This document shows positions 34,750 to 42,553 of a stretch of 64,000 nucleotides of DNA, one piece after another. The number at the start of each line of letters is the position of its first letter. Positions within the stretch are counted from its first letter, which is position 1. Source of the stretch: Phaeobacter bryozoorum (GTDB lineage Bacteria > Pseudomonadota > Alphaproteobacteria > Rhodobacterales > Rhodobacteraceae); assembly GCF_041893525.1 (NCBI RefSeq), contig NZ_CP169068.1; one strand, given 5' to 3'. The notes beneath the pieces were generated by a model. That model saw only the letters and a program-made list of their open reading frames with translations. It made no database searches and was not told where the DNA came from. A program made the translations under genes and the position numbers.

Positions 34750-37725
34750 ATGCTTAGGAAAAAGACCAACGGGGTTGCGCGACGCCCCCAGCGGACCAGT
34801 ATCCTGTCCAAGGTTGCAGAAAGCTCCGTTGACCGCCGCGCGTTTCTGCGCGGATCCGGCCTCGCGATTGGTGGGCTTGCCGCCATCAGCGCCACCGGTG
34901 GATCCGTCACCAAGGCCAATGCCGCCACGGCTGCGGCTGGCGCGGTGGAAACCGTCAAATCCGTCTGCACCCACTGCTCGGTCGGCTGTACCGTCGTAGC
35001 AGAGGTGCAGAATGGCGTCTGGACCGGTCAGGAACCCGGTTGGGACAGCCCGTTCAACCTCGGTGCCCATTGTGCCAAGGGGGCCTCCGTGCGCGAACAC
35101 GCCCATGGAGAACGCCGTCTGAAGTACCCGATGAAGAAAGAAGGCGGGGAATGGAAGCGCATCAGCTGGGAACAGGCGATCAACGAGATCGGCGACGGCA
35201 TGATGCAGATCCGCGAAGAGAGCGGACCCGACAGCGTCTATTGGCTTGGCTCGGCCAAGCATAACAACGAACAGGCCTATCTGTTCCGCAAGTTCGCCGC
35301 CTATTGGGGCACCAATAACGTCGACCACCAGGCGCGGATCTGTCACTCGACCACGGTTGCGGGTGTTGCGAATACATGGGGCTACGGCGCCATGACCAAC
35401 AGCTACAACGATATCCATAACTCCAAGGCGATCTTCATCATCGGCGGCAACCCGGCAGAGGCGCATCCTGTCTCGCTGCTGCATGTTCTGAAGGCCAAGG
35501 AGCAGAACAACGCGCCGCTTATCGTCTGCGATCCGCGTTTCACCCGCACGGCAGCCCATGCCGATGAATATGTGCGTTTCCGCCCCGGCACCGATGTGGC
35601 GCTGGTCTGGGGGATCCTGTGGCATATCTTCGAGAACAGCTGGGAAGATAAAGAATTCATCCGCACCCGTGTCTGGGGCATGGATCAGATCCGCGAAGAA
35701 GTGGCCAAGTGGACGCCCGAGGAAGTCGAGCGTGTGACCGGCACCCCCGGCAGCCAGCTGAAGCGCGTGGCGCGGACAATGGCCAACAACCGCCCCGGCA
35801 CCGTGATCTGGTGTATGGGTGGCACCCAGCACACCACCGGCAACAACAACACCCGCGCCTACTGCATTCTTCAGCTTGCGCTGGGCAACATGGGCACATC
35901 GGGCGGCGGCACCAATATCTTCCGTGGCCACGACAACGTGCAGGGCGCAACCGACCTTGGCGTTCTGAGCCATACATTGCCGGGTTACTATGGCCTGTCG
36001 GCGGGCGCATGGGCGCATTGGGGCCGTGTCTGGGGTGAGGATAGCGAATGGCTTGCCGGTCAGTTCGATACCACCAAAGGGGCCGATGGCAAGGACAAGT
36101 CGATGCAGAACCTGACGGGTATTCCGGTCAGCCGCTGGATCGACGGCATTCTGGAAGACAAGGCGAACATAGACCAGCCCAATAACGTGCGGGCCATGGT
36201 CCTGTGGGGCCATGCGCCGAACTCTCAGACCCGTATGACGGAGATGAAGACGGCGATGGAGAAGCTGGACATGCTGGTCGTTGTCGACCCGTATCCCACC
36301 GTCTCTGCGGTGCTGCATGATCGCACCGATGGTGTCTATCTGCTGCCCGCCTGTACCCAGTTCGAGACCCGGGGTTCGGTCACCGCGTCCAACCGCTCCT
36401 TGCAGTGGCGCGACAAGATCGTCGATCCGCTGTTCGAAAGCCTGCCGGACCATGTGATCATCGCCAAATTCGCCAATAAATTCGGCTGGGGCGACCGGTT
36501 CTTCCGCAATATCGAGATGGAAGATGCCGAGACCCCGAATGTCGAAAGCGTCACCCGCGAATTCAACCGTGGTATGTGGACGATCGGCTATACCGGCCAG
36601 TCGCCGGAGCGGATGAAAACGCATATGGCCAATCAGCACACCTTTGACCGCACCACGCTGCGGGCGGTGGGTGGTCCTGCTGACGGCGATTACTACGGGA
36701 TGCCCTGGCCCTGCTGGGGAACCGCTGAAATGGGTCACCCGGGCACGCCAAACCTCTATGACATGTCAAAACCTGTCTCCGAGGGCGGCCTGACCTTCCG
36801 CGCGCGCTTTGGTGTGGAACGGGATGGCGACAACCTGCTGGCAGAAGGTGTCTATTCCGCAGGCTCCGACATTCAGGATGGTTATCCTGAGTTCACCTAT
36901 CAGATGCTGAAGGATCTGGGCTGGCACACCGAGCTGACCGCGTCCGAGCGGGCCTTTATCGCCAAGGCTGCCGGGGTGGATGGGTTTGCCGATTACACCC
37001 ACGAAGTCGGCGAGCAGAGCATGTCGCCCTTCCCGTCGGACTATGACGACAAGGTGGCCAAGGTGAACTGGAAAACCGACCTGTCGGGCGGCATCCAGCG
37101 GGTTGCCATCGCGCATGAATGTGCGCCCTTCGGCAACGCCAAGGCGCGTGCCGTGGTCTGGACCTTCCCGGATCCGGTGCCAATCCATCGCGAGCCGCTC
37201 TATACCAACCGCCGGGATCTGGTCGAAGACTACCCGACATATGAGGACCGTCACGCCTACCGGCTGCCGACCCTCTATGCGTCGATCCAGAAGAACGACG
37301 TCTCCAAGGAATATCCGATCATCCTGACCTCAGGTCGTCTGGTCGAATATGAAGGCGGCGGCGAAGAAACCCGGTCCAACCCGTGGCTTGCGGAATTGCA
37401 GCAGGACATGTTCGTCGAGATCCACCCGCGCGATGCCAACAATATCGGCATTCGCGATGGCTCTCAGGTCTGGGTCGAAGGCCCGGAAGGCGGCAAGGTC
37501 AAAGTCATGGCAATGGTCACAGAGCGGGTCGGAGAGGGCGTTGCCTTCATGCCGTTCCACTTTGGTGGTCACTACCAGGGCACGGATCTGCGCGACAAAT
37601 ACCCGGATGGGGCTGACCCCTATGTTCTGGGCGAAAGCTGCAACGTCGCACAGACCTATGGCTACGACAGCGTGACCCAGATGCAGGAGACCAAATGTAC
37701 TCTCTGCAAAATCAGCGCAGCATAA
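34750..37725 (+). CDS. fdhA: Formate dehydrogenase alpha (catalytic) subunit, Cys type
   Basis: A 991-residue periplasmic metal-bis-pterin oxidoreductase. The Tat signal is D-R-R-A-F-L-R-G near residue 30. A [4Fe-4S] site follows (C-T-H-C-S-V-G-C near 75, with a further Cys in H-C-A-K-G). At the active site the metal ligand is Cys in H-Q-A-R-I-C-H-S, where many FDHs have selenocysteine. The C-terminal pterin-binding domain contains L-T-S-G-R-L-V-E-Y. The local tungstate operon points to W (or Mo) in the centre. The last residues hold a C-x-x-C (K-C-T-L-C-K) not usual for the family. It oxidises formate to CO2. Confidence 0.95.
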   Translation: MLRKKTNGVARRPQRTSILSKVAESSVDRRAFLRGSGLAIGGLAAISATGGSVTKANAATAAAGAVETVKSVCTHCSVGCTVVAEVQNGVWTGQEPGWDSPFNLGAHCAKGASVREHAHGERRLKYPMKKEGGEWKRISWEQAINEIGDGMMQIREESGPDSVYWLGSAKHNNEQAYLFRKFAAYWGTNNVDHQARICHSTTVAGVANTWGYGAMTNSYNDIHNSKAIFIIGGNPAEAHPVSLLHVLKAKEQNNAPLIVCDPRFTRTAAHADEYVRFRPGTDVALVWGILWHIFENSWEDKEFIRTRVWGMDQIREEVAKWTPEEVERVTGTPGSQLKRVARTMANNRPGTVIWCMGGTQHTTGNNNTRAYCILQLALGNMGTSGGGTNIFRGHDNVQGATDLGVLSHTLPGYYGLSAGAWAHWGRVWGEDSEWLAGQFDTTKGADGKDKSMQNLTGIPVSRWIDGILEDKANIDQPNNVRAMVLWGHAPNSQTRMTEMKTAMEKLDMLVVVDPYPTVSAVLHDRTDGVYLLPACTQFETRGSVTASNRSLQWRDKIVDPLFESLPDHVIIAKFANKFGWGDRFFRNIEMEDAETPNVESVTREFNRGMWTIGYTGQSPERMKTHMANQHTFDRTTLRAVGGPADGDYYGMPWPCWGTAEMGHPGTPNLYDMSKPVSEGGLTFRARFGVERDGDNLLAEGVYSAGSDIQDGYPEFTYQMLKDLGWHTELTASERAFIAKAAGVDGFADYTHEVGEQSMSPFPSDYDDKVAKVNWKTDLSGGIQRVAIAHECAPFGNAKARAVVWTFPDPVPIHREPLYTNRRDLVEDYPTYEDRHAYRLPTLYASIQKNDVSKEYPIILTSGRLVEYEGGGEETRSNPWLAELQQDMFVEIHPRDANNIGIRDGSQVWVEGPEGGKVKVMAMVTERVGEGVAFMPFHFGGHYQGTDLRDKYPDGADPYVLGESCNVAQTYGYDSVTQMQETKCTLCKISAA

Positions 37726-37737
37726 GGAGAAAGAGAT

Positions 37738-38331
37738 ATGGCAAGAGCGAAGTTTCTCTGTGACGCCGAACGCTGCATTGAATGCAACGCTTGCGTGACG
37801 GCCTGTAAGAACGAGCATGAGGTGCCCTGGGGCATCAACCGGCGTCGGGTGGTGACCATCAATGATGGCAAACCCGGCGAGCGGTCGATCTCGGTCGCCT
37901 GTATGCATTGCTCGGACGCACCCTGTATGGCGGTGTGCCCGGTCGATTGCTTCTACCAGAACGAAGAAGGCGTGGTCCTGCACTCCAAGGATCTCTGCAT
38001 TGGCTGTGGCTATTGCTTCTACGCGTGCCCCTTTGGTGCGCCGCAGTATCCGCAGGCAGGCAACTTTGGCAGCCGCGGCAAGATGGACAAATGCACCTTC
38101 TGCGCCGGTGGCCCCGAGGAGACGCATTCCAATGCGGAATTCTCCAAATACGGGCGCAACCGGATTGCAGAGGGCAAGCTGCCCATCTGCGCCGAGATGT
38201 GCTCAACCAAGGCGCTGTTGGCCGGTGACGGCGATGTCGTGTCTGCGGTCTACCGCGAACGCGTTGTCGCCCGTGGCTTTGGCTCGGGTGCCTGGGGCTG
38301 GGGGACAGCGTATGACCAGAAGGGCGGCTGA
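37738..38331 (+). CDS. fdhB: Formate dehydrogenase beta (Fe-S) subunit
   Basis: A 197-residue polyferredoxin with cysteine groups for four [4Fe-4S] clusters: C-I-E-C-N-A-C-V-T-A-C, C-M-H-C-S-D-A-P-C, C-I-G-C-G-Y-C-F-Y-A-C and the split C-T-F-C ... C-A-E-M-C set. This is the NarH/FdnH-type electron-transfer subunit linking the active site to the cytochrome subunit. It has no signal peptide and would be exported with the alpha subunit. It lies 12 bases after fdhA, with AAGGAGAAAGAGAT ahead of its start. Confidence 0.95.
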   Translation: MARAKFLCDAERCIECNACVTACKNEHEVPWGINRRRVVTINDGKPGERSISVACMHCSDAPCMAVCPVDCFYQNEEGVVLHSKDLCIGCGYCFYACPFGAPQYPQAGNFGSRGKMDKCTFCAGGPEETHSNAEFSKYGRNRIAEGKLPICAEMCSTKALLAGDGDVVSAVYRERVVARGFGSGAWGWGTAYDQKGG

Positions 38332-38356
38332 TCAGCCCTCTTTGACATGAAGGGAT

Positions 38357-38374
38357 GGCCCGCCCGCGCGGGCC
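38357..38374 (+). terminator. Hairpin between fdhB and fdhC
   Basis: A 7-bp GGCCCGC/GCGGGCC stem with tetraloop, followed shortly by a weak T run. Inside an operon it may attenuate transcription or protect upstream mRNA, favouring the soluble subunits over the membrane one. Confidence 0.5.
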
Positions 38375-38425
38375 GTCCTGTTTTCCTGTTCAGTTTCCAA
38401 GACAACCCATGAAGGAGTGTGGCCC

Positions 38426-39673
38426 ATGCTGCGCATCGCCTTTGCAATTCTGATGCAACTGACGCTGATGGCGGGGATCGCTGCGGCGCAGGACACCCAG
38501 GGTGCCCCTGCGGCGGAGGCGGTGCCGGATCGCAGTGCCACGGGTGGGGCGCAGACGCTGGAGGATATCCTGGCCCGTCAGCGCGGCGAAAAAATCGACG
38601 ACAGTTTCCGCAGCGACGATACCGGTGCGGGCGCGATTGGCGCCGGGATCACGCAACAGCTGGGCACGCTCGGTGGGGCCTCCGATCCCGAACTCTGGCG
38701 CGCAATCCGCTACAACGCGGCAGATCTGCGGGTCTCGGCGGGGGGCGATGTTGCCACTGTTCTGGTGCAGGATGGCGGTATGCGCTGGCTGACTTTCCGC
38801 GATGGGCCGCTTCGCACCTATGGTGGCTGGCTATTGCTGGGCACGATAGGCTTTCTAGCGCTGTTCTATCTGTTGCGGGGCCGTATTCGCATAGACGAGC
38901 CCTCCACCGGACGCACGGTCACCCGCTTTCAGTTCATCGAACGCTTTGCCCATTGGATGCTGGCGGGATCCTTCATTCTGCTGGGCGTTACCGGATTGGC
39001 CAGCCTGTTTGGCCGGATGGTGATCGCCCCCTATCTGGGCAAGGAGATCAACGCGGGCCTGCTGATCTGGAGCAAATGGGTCCACAACAATGTTTCCTGG
39101 GCGTTCATGCTGGCGCTGATCATGGTGTTTGTCATGTGGGTGGCCCACAATATCCCCAACCGTACGGATCTGGTGTGGATCCGCCAGATGGGCGGCATTG
39201 TCGGCAAGGCCCATCCGCCCGCTAAGAAGTTCAACTTTGGCCAGAAGCTGATTTTCTGGTCGGTGATTGTTCTTGGAACCTCCATTTCGGTTTCGGGCCT
39301 GTCGCTCCTGTTCCCGTTTGAGATGCCGCTCTTTGCCAAGACCTTTGCCATCTTGAATGATCTCGGCCTGCCGCAGCTGGTGGGTTATGGCACCCTGCCG
39401 GTTGACCTTGCACCGCAGGAAGAAATGCAGCTGGCCCAGAGCTGGCACGCCATTATCAGCTTTGTGCTGATGGCGATTATTCTGGCGCATATCTACATCG
39501 GCTCGCTGGGCATGGAAGGTGCCTTTGACGCGATGGGAACCGGCGACGTGGACGAGGCTTGGGCGCATCAGCACCACTCCATCTGGTTGGAGGAAATGCG
39601 CGAAAAGGGCGAAGTCACGCCAGAGGGCAGCAGCGGTAGCGGCAGCGCCAAGGGCGCAACACCGGCGGAGTGA
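38426..39673 (+). CDS. fdhC: Formate dehydrogenase gamma subunit (cytochrome b556)
   Basis: A 415-residue membrane protein starting at ATG 38426, eight bases after AAGGAG. It has an N-terminal signal-like helix, a periplasmic segment of ~110 residues, and then four or five membrane helices. Heme-b-type histidines lie in F-I-E-R-F-A-H-W-M-L and in the later S-W-H-A-I-I and L-A-H-I-Y-I segments, as in FdnI/FdoI. It anchors FDH and passes electrons to quinone. The ~110-residue N-terminal periplasmic extension is longer than in E. coli FdnI but common in this FDH class. Confidence 0.92.
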   Translation: MLRIAFAILMQLTLMAGIAAAQDTQGAPAAEAVPDRSATGGAQTLEDILARQRGEKIDDSFRSDDTGAGAIGAGITQQLGTLGGASDPELWRAIRYNAADLRVSAGGDVATVLVQDGGMRWLTFRDGPLRTYGGWLLLGTIGFLALFYLLRGRIRIDEPSTGRTVTRFQFIERFAHWMLAGSFILLGVTGLASLFGRMVIAPYLGKEINAGLLIWSKWVHNNVSWAFMLALIMVFVMWVAHNIPNRTDLVWIRQMGGIVGKAHPPAKKFNFGQKLIFWSVIVLGTSISVSGLSLLFPFEMPLFAKTFAILNDLGLPQLVGYGTLPVDLAPQEEMQLAQSWHAIISFVLMAIILAHIYIGSLGMEGAFDAMGTGDVDEAWAHQHHSIWLEEMREKGEVTPEGSSGSGSAKGATPAE

Positions 39674-39679
39674 CCGGCG

Positions 39680-41014
39680 GTGTGGTGCCGCCTGTCAGCG
39701 CTGGTCCTGCGGACGGGCTATCTGTGGGCCGCCTGCGCTGCGACTGTTCTGGCGCTGCCCGCAGGTGCCGATCCGGCCGACGGGGATGAGTTCACCACGT
39801 TGAAAGGCCACGGCGGCCCGGTGATGGCCTTGGCGGTGTCGCCTGAGGGTCAGGTGGCCACCGGCAGTTTCGACAATGCCGTGGGCCTGTGGAGCGATCG
39901 CACGCCACGCTGGCTTGAGGCCCATGATGCAGCGGTCACCGCTCTGGCCTTTGTCGATGCCGGTCGTCTGGTCACCGCGGGGGATGATTTCGCGCTCTAC
40001 CTGTGGCCGAAGGGCGGCCAACAGGCCGAGCTGATCGGCCGCCATCTGGGCAAGATCCGGGCGCTGGCCATTGCCCCTGACCGCGAAATGCTGGTGTCGG
40101 CGAGCTGGGACGGCAATATCGGCCTCTGGCCATTTGACGGAGGAGCGGAACAGCGCATAGCGGTTGGCAGCGGCATCAATGACGTGTCAATCGGACCAGG
40201 GGGGGCGATTTATGCTGCCACGATGGAGGGGCAGATACTGGTCTACGAGGACGCAGGCCAACCGCCCCGGCGCCTGGTCGATCAGGGCTTTGGCATCAAC
40301 CAGCTGGCGCTTGGCCCCGGTGGCCACTGGCTGGCCTACGGGGCTGTGGATGGCGCGACGCGCGTTGTCGACACACAGACCGGCGAGCCTGTAGCCGATT
40401 TCACGCTGGAGCGACGGCCTATCCTTGCAATGGCCCATCATGAGGGCACCGCGCGGCTCGCCGTCGGGGACGGGCAGGGCTATATCATGATGGTGGACAC
40501 CGAGACCTGGCGCATCAGTGCCGATTTTCGCGCCACCCACGACGGGCCGGTCTGGGCGCTGGAGTTTGCGCCGGACGGGCAGACCATCTGGGCCGCCGGG
40601 CTGGATGATCTGGCCTATGGCTGGCCGGTTGCCCTGATGGGAGAGGCCGAGGCGCAGATGGCAGGCAACCGCGGGTTCCTGAAGGACCCAGAAACGATGC
40701 CCAACGGCGAACGGCAGTTCATGCGGAAATGCTCGATCTGCCACGCGCTCGGCCCCGGTGAGAGTTGCAAGGCGGGACCGAGCCTATATGATGTTTTTGG
40801 TCGCCCGGCGGGCACGCTGGCGGGTTATCGCTATTCGCAGGTCCTTGATGGATCTGATATAATCTGGGGAGAGGCGACAATTGATGCCCTCTTCGATCTG
40901 GGGCCGGATCACTATATCCCCGGCTCCAAGATGCCGATGCAGCGGATTACCGATCCGCAGGACCGGCGCGATCTGATTGCGTTTCTGAAACGCGCAACCA
41001 AGGTGGAGAAGTAA
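39680..41014 (+). CDS. Exported WD40-repeat protein fused to a cytochrome c domain
   Basis: A 444-residue protein from GTG 39680 with a signal peptide (hydrophobic to ~residue 28). Residues ~38-330 contain about six or seven WD40-like blades, e.g. L-K-G-H-G-G-P-V-M-A-L-A-V-S-P-E-G and later S-W-D-G-N-I-G-L-W. A cytochrome c domain follows, with heme site C-S-I-C-H at 351-355 and a possible Met ligand near S-K-M-P-M. It begins six bases after fdhC, so it is part of the FDH operon and probably a periplasmic electron acceptor or assembly scaffold. Exact start uncertain. Confidence 0.82.
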   Translation: MWCRLSALVLRTGYLWAACAATVLALPAGADPADGDEFTTLKGHGGPVMALAVSPEGQVATGSFDNAVGLWSDRTPRWLEAHDAAVTALAFVDAGRLVTAGDDFALYLWPKGGQQAELIGRHLGKIRALAIAPDREMLVSASWDGNIGLWPFDGGAEQRIAVGSGINDVSIGPGGAIYAATMEGQILVYEDAGQPPRRLVDQGFGINQLALGPGGHWLAYGAVDGATRVVDTQTGEPVADFTLERRPILAMAHHEGTARLAVGDGQGYIMMVDTETWRISADFRATHDGPVWALEFAPDGQTIWAAGLDDLAYGWPVALMGEAEAQMAGNRGFLKDPETMPNGERQFMRKCSICHALGPGESCKAGPSLYDVFGRPAGTLAGYRYSQVLDGSDIIWGEATIDALFDLGPDHYIPGSKMPMQRITDPQDRRDLIAFLKRATKVEK

Positions 41015-41018
41015 CACA

Positions 41019-41144
41019 ATGAAAGCCATGTTGACGGGGTTTGCCGCCATCATCGTGATCGCCGCCGGCGCCAATCTGGCACTGGATCAGGCGGGGTTCG
41101 CCTCTTATGAGGTGCATTCCGGGCCGGCCGTCCGACTGGATTGA
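41019..41144 (+). CDS. Small 41-residue exported or membrane peptide at the end of the fdh operon
   Basis: ATG 41019 begins four bases after the WD40-cytochrome stop. The peptide has a hydrophobic N-terminal helix (residues ~4-22, rich in Ala/Ile) and a short polar tail of ~18 residues containing A-S-Y-E-V-H. It ends at TGA 41144, just before the response-regulator start at 41147. The tight fit between genes suggests it is real. It could be a single-pass subunit or a signal-peptide-only protein. I do not recognise the family. Confidence 0.5.
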   Translation: MKAMLTGFAAIIVIAAGANLALDQAGFASYEVHSGPAVRLD

Positions 41145-41146
41145 CC

Positions 41147-42502
41147 GTGCTGACAACCGCGCCGCCGCCCCGCGATGAATATGGGGAAAACCTTGCCGGT
41201 GCGTCGATCCTGGTGATCGATGATGAACCAGGTATGCGCAATTTCATGACCAAGATCCTGACCCCCCGCTGCAAGCGGGTGGAGCAGGCGGCGTCTGCCG
41301 CGGAGGCGTCCAATATTCTGGATCAGGCGCATTTCGACCTGATCATCCTCGACAATATCATGCCCGGCAAAACCGGGCTGGAATGGGTACAGGAACAGCA
41401 TAAGGTCGGCCTGTTTGCCGATACGGTGCTGGTCACCGCCTATGCGGATCTGGAAACTGCCATTCAGGCGTTGCGGGTCGGGGTGGCGGATTTCGTGCTG
41501 AAACCGTTTCGCGCCAATCAGATCCTCAATTCCGTGGCACGGGCCCTGGACCGCAAGCATCTGCGGCGGGAAAACTACCTGCTGAAACATGCGCTATCGG
41601 CGGAGGGCACCGCTGCGCGGGGGCGTTTGCTGGGGAAATCTCCTGCGATTCAGACCGCGCGTGACATGATTACCCGGCTGGCGCCACTGCCGACGCCTGT
41701 GTTGTTCACCGGCGCCAGTGGCACCGGCAAGGAAATCGCGGCGCGGACGCTGCATTCGCTGTCGGACCGCGCGGAGAAGCCGTTTGTGGCGGTGAACTGC
41801 GCGGCCATCGCGCCTGATCGCATCGCGCATGAGCTGTTCGGTATGGTGGATTTGCAGGACCGCCGACAGGACGGGCTGTTTCTTTATGCTGATGGCGGCA
41901 CGCTGTTTCTGGACGAGGTGGCCCAGATGCCCGAACAGGTGCAGGCTGCGCTGCTCCGCGTGCTGGAGGACCAGCGTATCCGGCCGGTCGGCGCAGAGCG
42001 CGATATCCCGCTGAACCTGCGGTTCCTGTTTGCCACTAATGCCGATCTGGAACAGGCCGTGGCCGAGGGCCGTTTCCGTGCCGATCTCTATCACCGGATC
42101 AATATCGTCAACATCCAGATGCCACCGCTGCGTGAACGGGTTGAGGATATCGTGGAGCTGGCGGCGCTGTTTATGGAGCAGTTCTCTACCACGCTGGCCA
42201 TGCCTGCGCTGGAGCTCGACGCTGAGACCCTGCTGAAATTCAGCCGCTACGACTGGCCCGGCAATGTGCGTGAGCTGCGCAACCTGATTGAACGGTCGGT
42301 CATTCTCGGCGCCTTTCCTGAGGAGTTCGCGGGCACCGGCGGGATCACGGGCAGTGCTGCGATGGATACGCTCGATCTGGTGATGCAGCGCCATATCGTG
42401 CATGTGCTGGATGCCTGTGACGGCAATCGCGCCGAGGCCGCCCGACGGTTGGGGGTTTCGCGGAAAACGATTGATCGAAAATGCGCCAGTTGGGGGCTGT
42501 GA
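41147..42502 (+). CDS. NtrC-type response regulator lacking the GAFTGA motif
   Basis: A 451-residue regulator from GTG 41147 (TTG 41141 is an alternative). It has a receiver domain with phospho-acceptor Asp69 (I-I-L-D-N-I-M-P-G) and Lys119. A AAA+ domain follows, with Walker A G-A-S-G-T-G-K-E at 189-196 and Walker B L-F-L-D-E at 253-257. A Fis-type helix-turn-helix closes it (N-R-A-E-A-A-R-R-L-G-V-S-R-K-T). Between E-L-F-G and the A-D-G-G strand the usual sigma-54-contacting G-A-F-T-G-A loop is replaced by a shorter, unrelated sequence. It therefore probably acts with the housekeeping sigma factor, as R. capsulatus NtrC does. Its likely partner is the kinase gene convergent downstream. Confidence 0.88.
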   Translation: MLTTAPPPRDEYGENLAGASILVIDDEPGMRNFMTKILTPRCKRVEQAASAAEASNILDQAHFDLIILDNIMPGKTGLEWVQEQHKVGLFADTVLVTAYADLETAIQALRVGVADFVLKPFRANQILNSVARALDRKHLRRENYLLKHALSAEGTAARGRLLGKSPAIQTARDMITRLAPLPTPVLFTGASGTGKEIAARTLHSLSDRAEKPFVAVNCAAIAPDRIAHELFGMVDLQDRRQDGLFLYADGGTLFLDEVAQMPEQVQAALLRVLEDQRIRPVGAERDIPLNLRFLFATNADLEQAVAEGRFRADLYHRINIVNIQMPPLRERVEDIVELAALFMEQFSTTLAMPALELDAETLLKFSRYDWPGNVRELRNLIERSVILGAFPEEFAGTGGITGSAAMDTLDLVMQRHIVHVLDACDGNRAEAARRLGVSRKTIDRKCASWGL

Positions 42503-42553
42503 TATCATCCGAGCGATAGGTGGATGGACGGCCAGCGTGTCGCGGGCTGTGGC

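Noticed and set aside
34621..36738. 705-residue open frame antisense to fdhA
   Set aside because: High G+C antisense shadow: fdhA on the plus strand has clear motifs throughout and the antisense translation has no recognisable domain.
34750..37725. Selenocysteine (in-frame TGA) at the FDH active site
   Set aside because: The codon at the metal-ligand position is a Cys codon and the frame is continuous; no SECIS-like element is needed.
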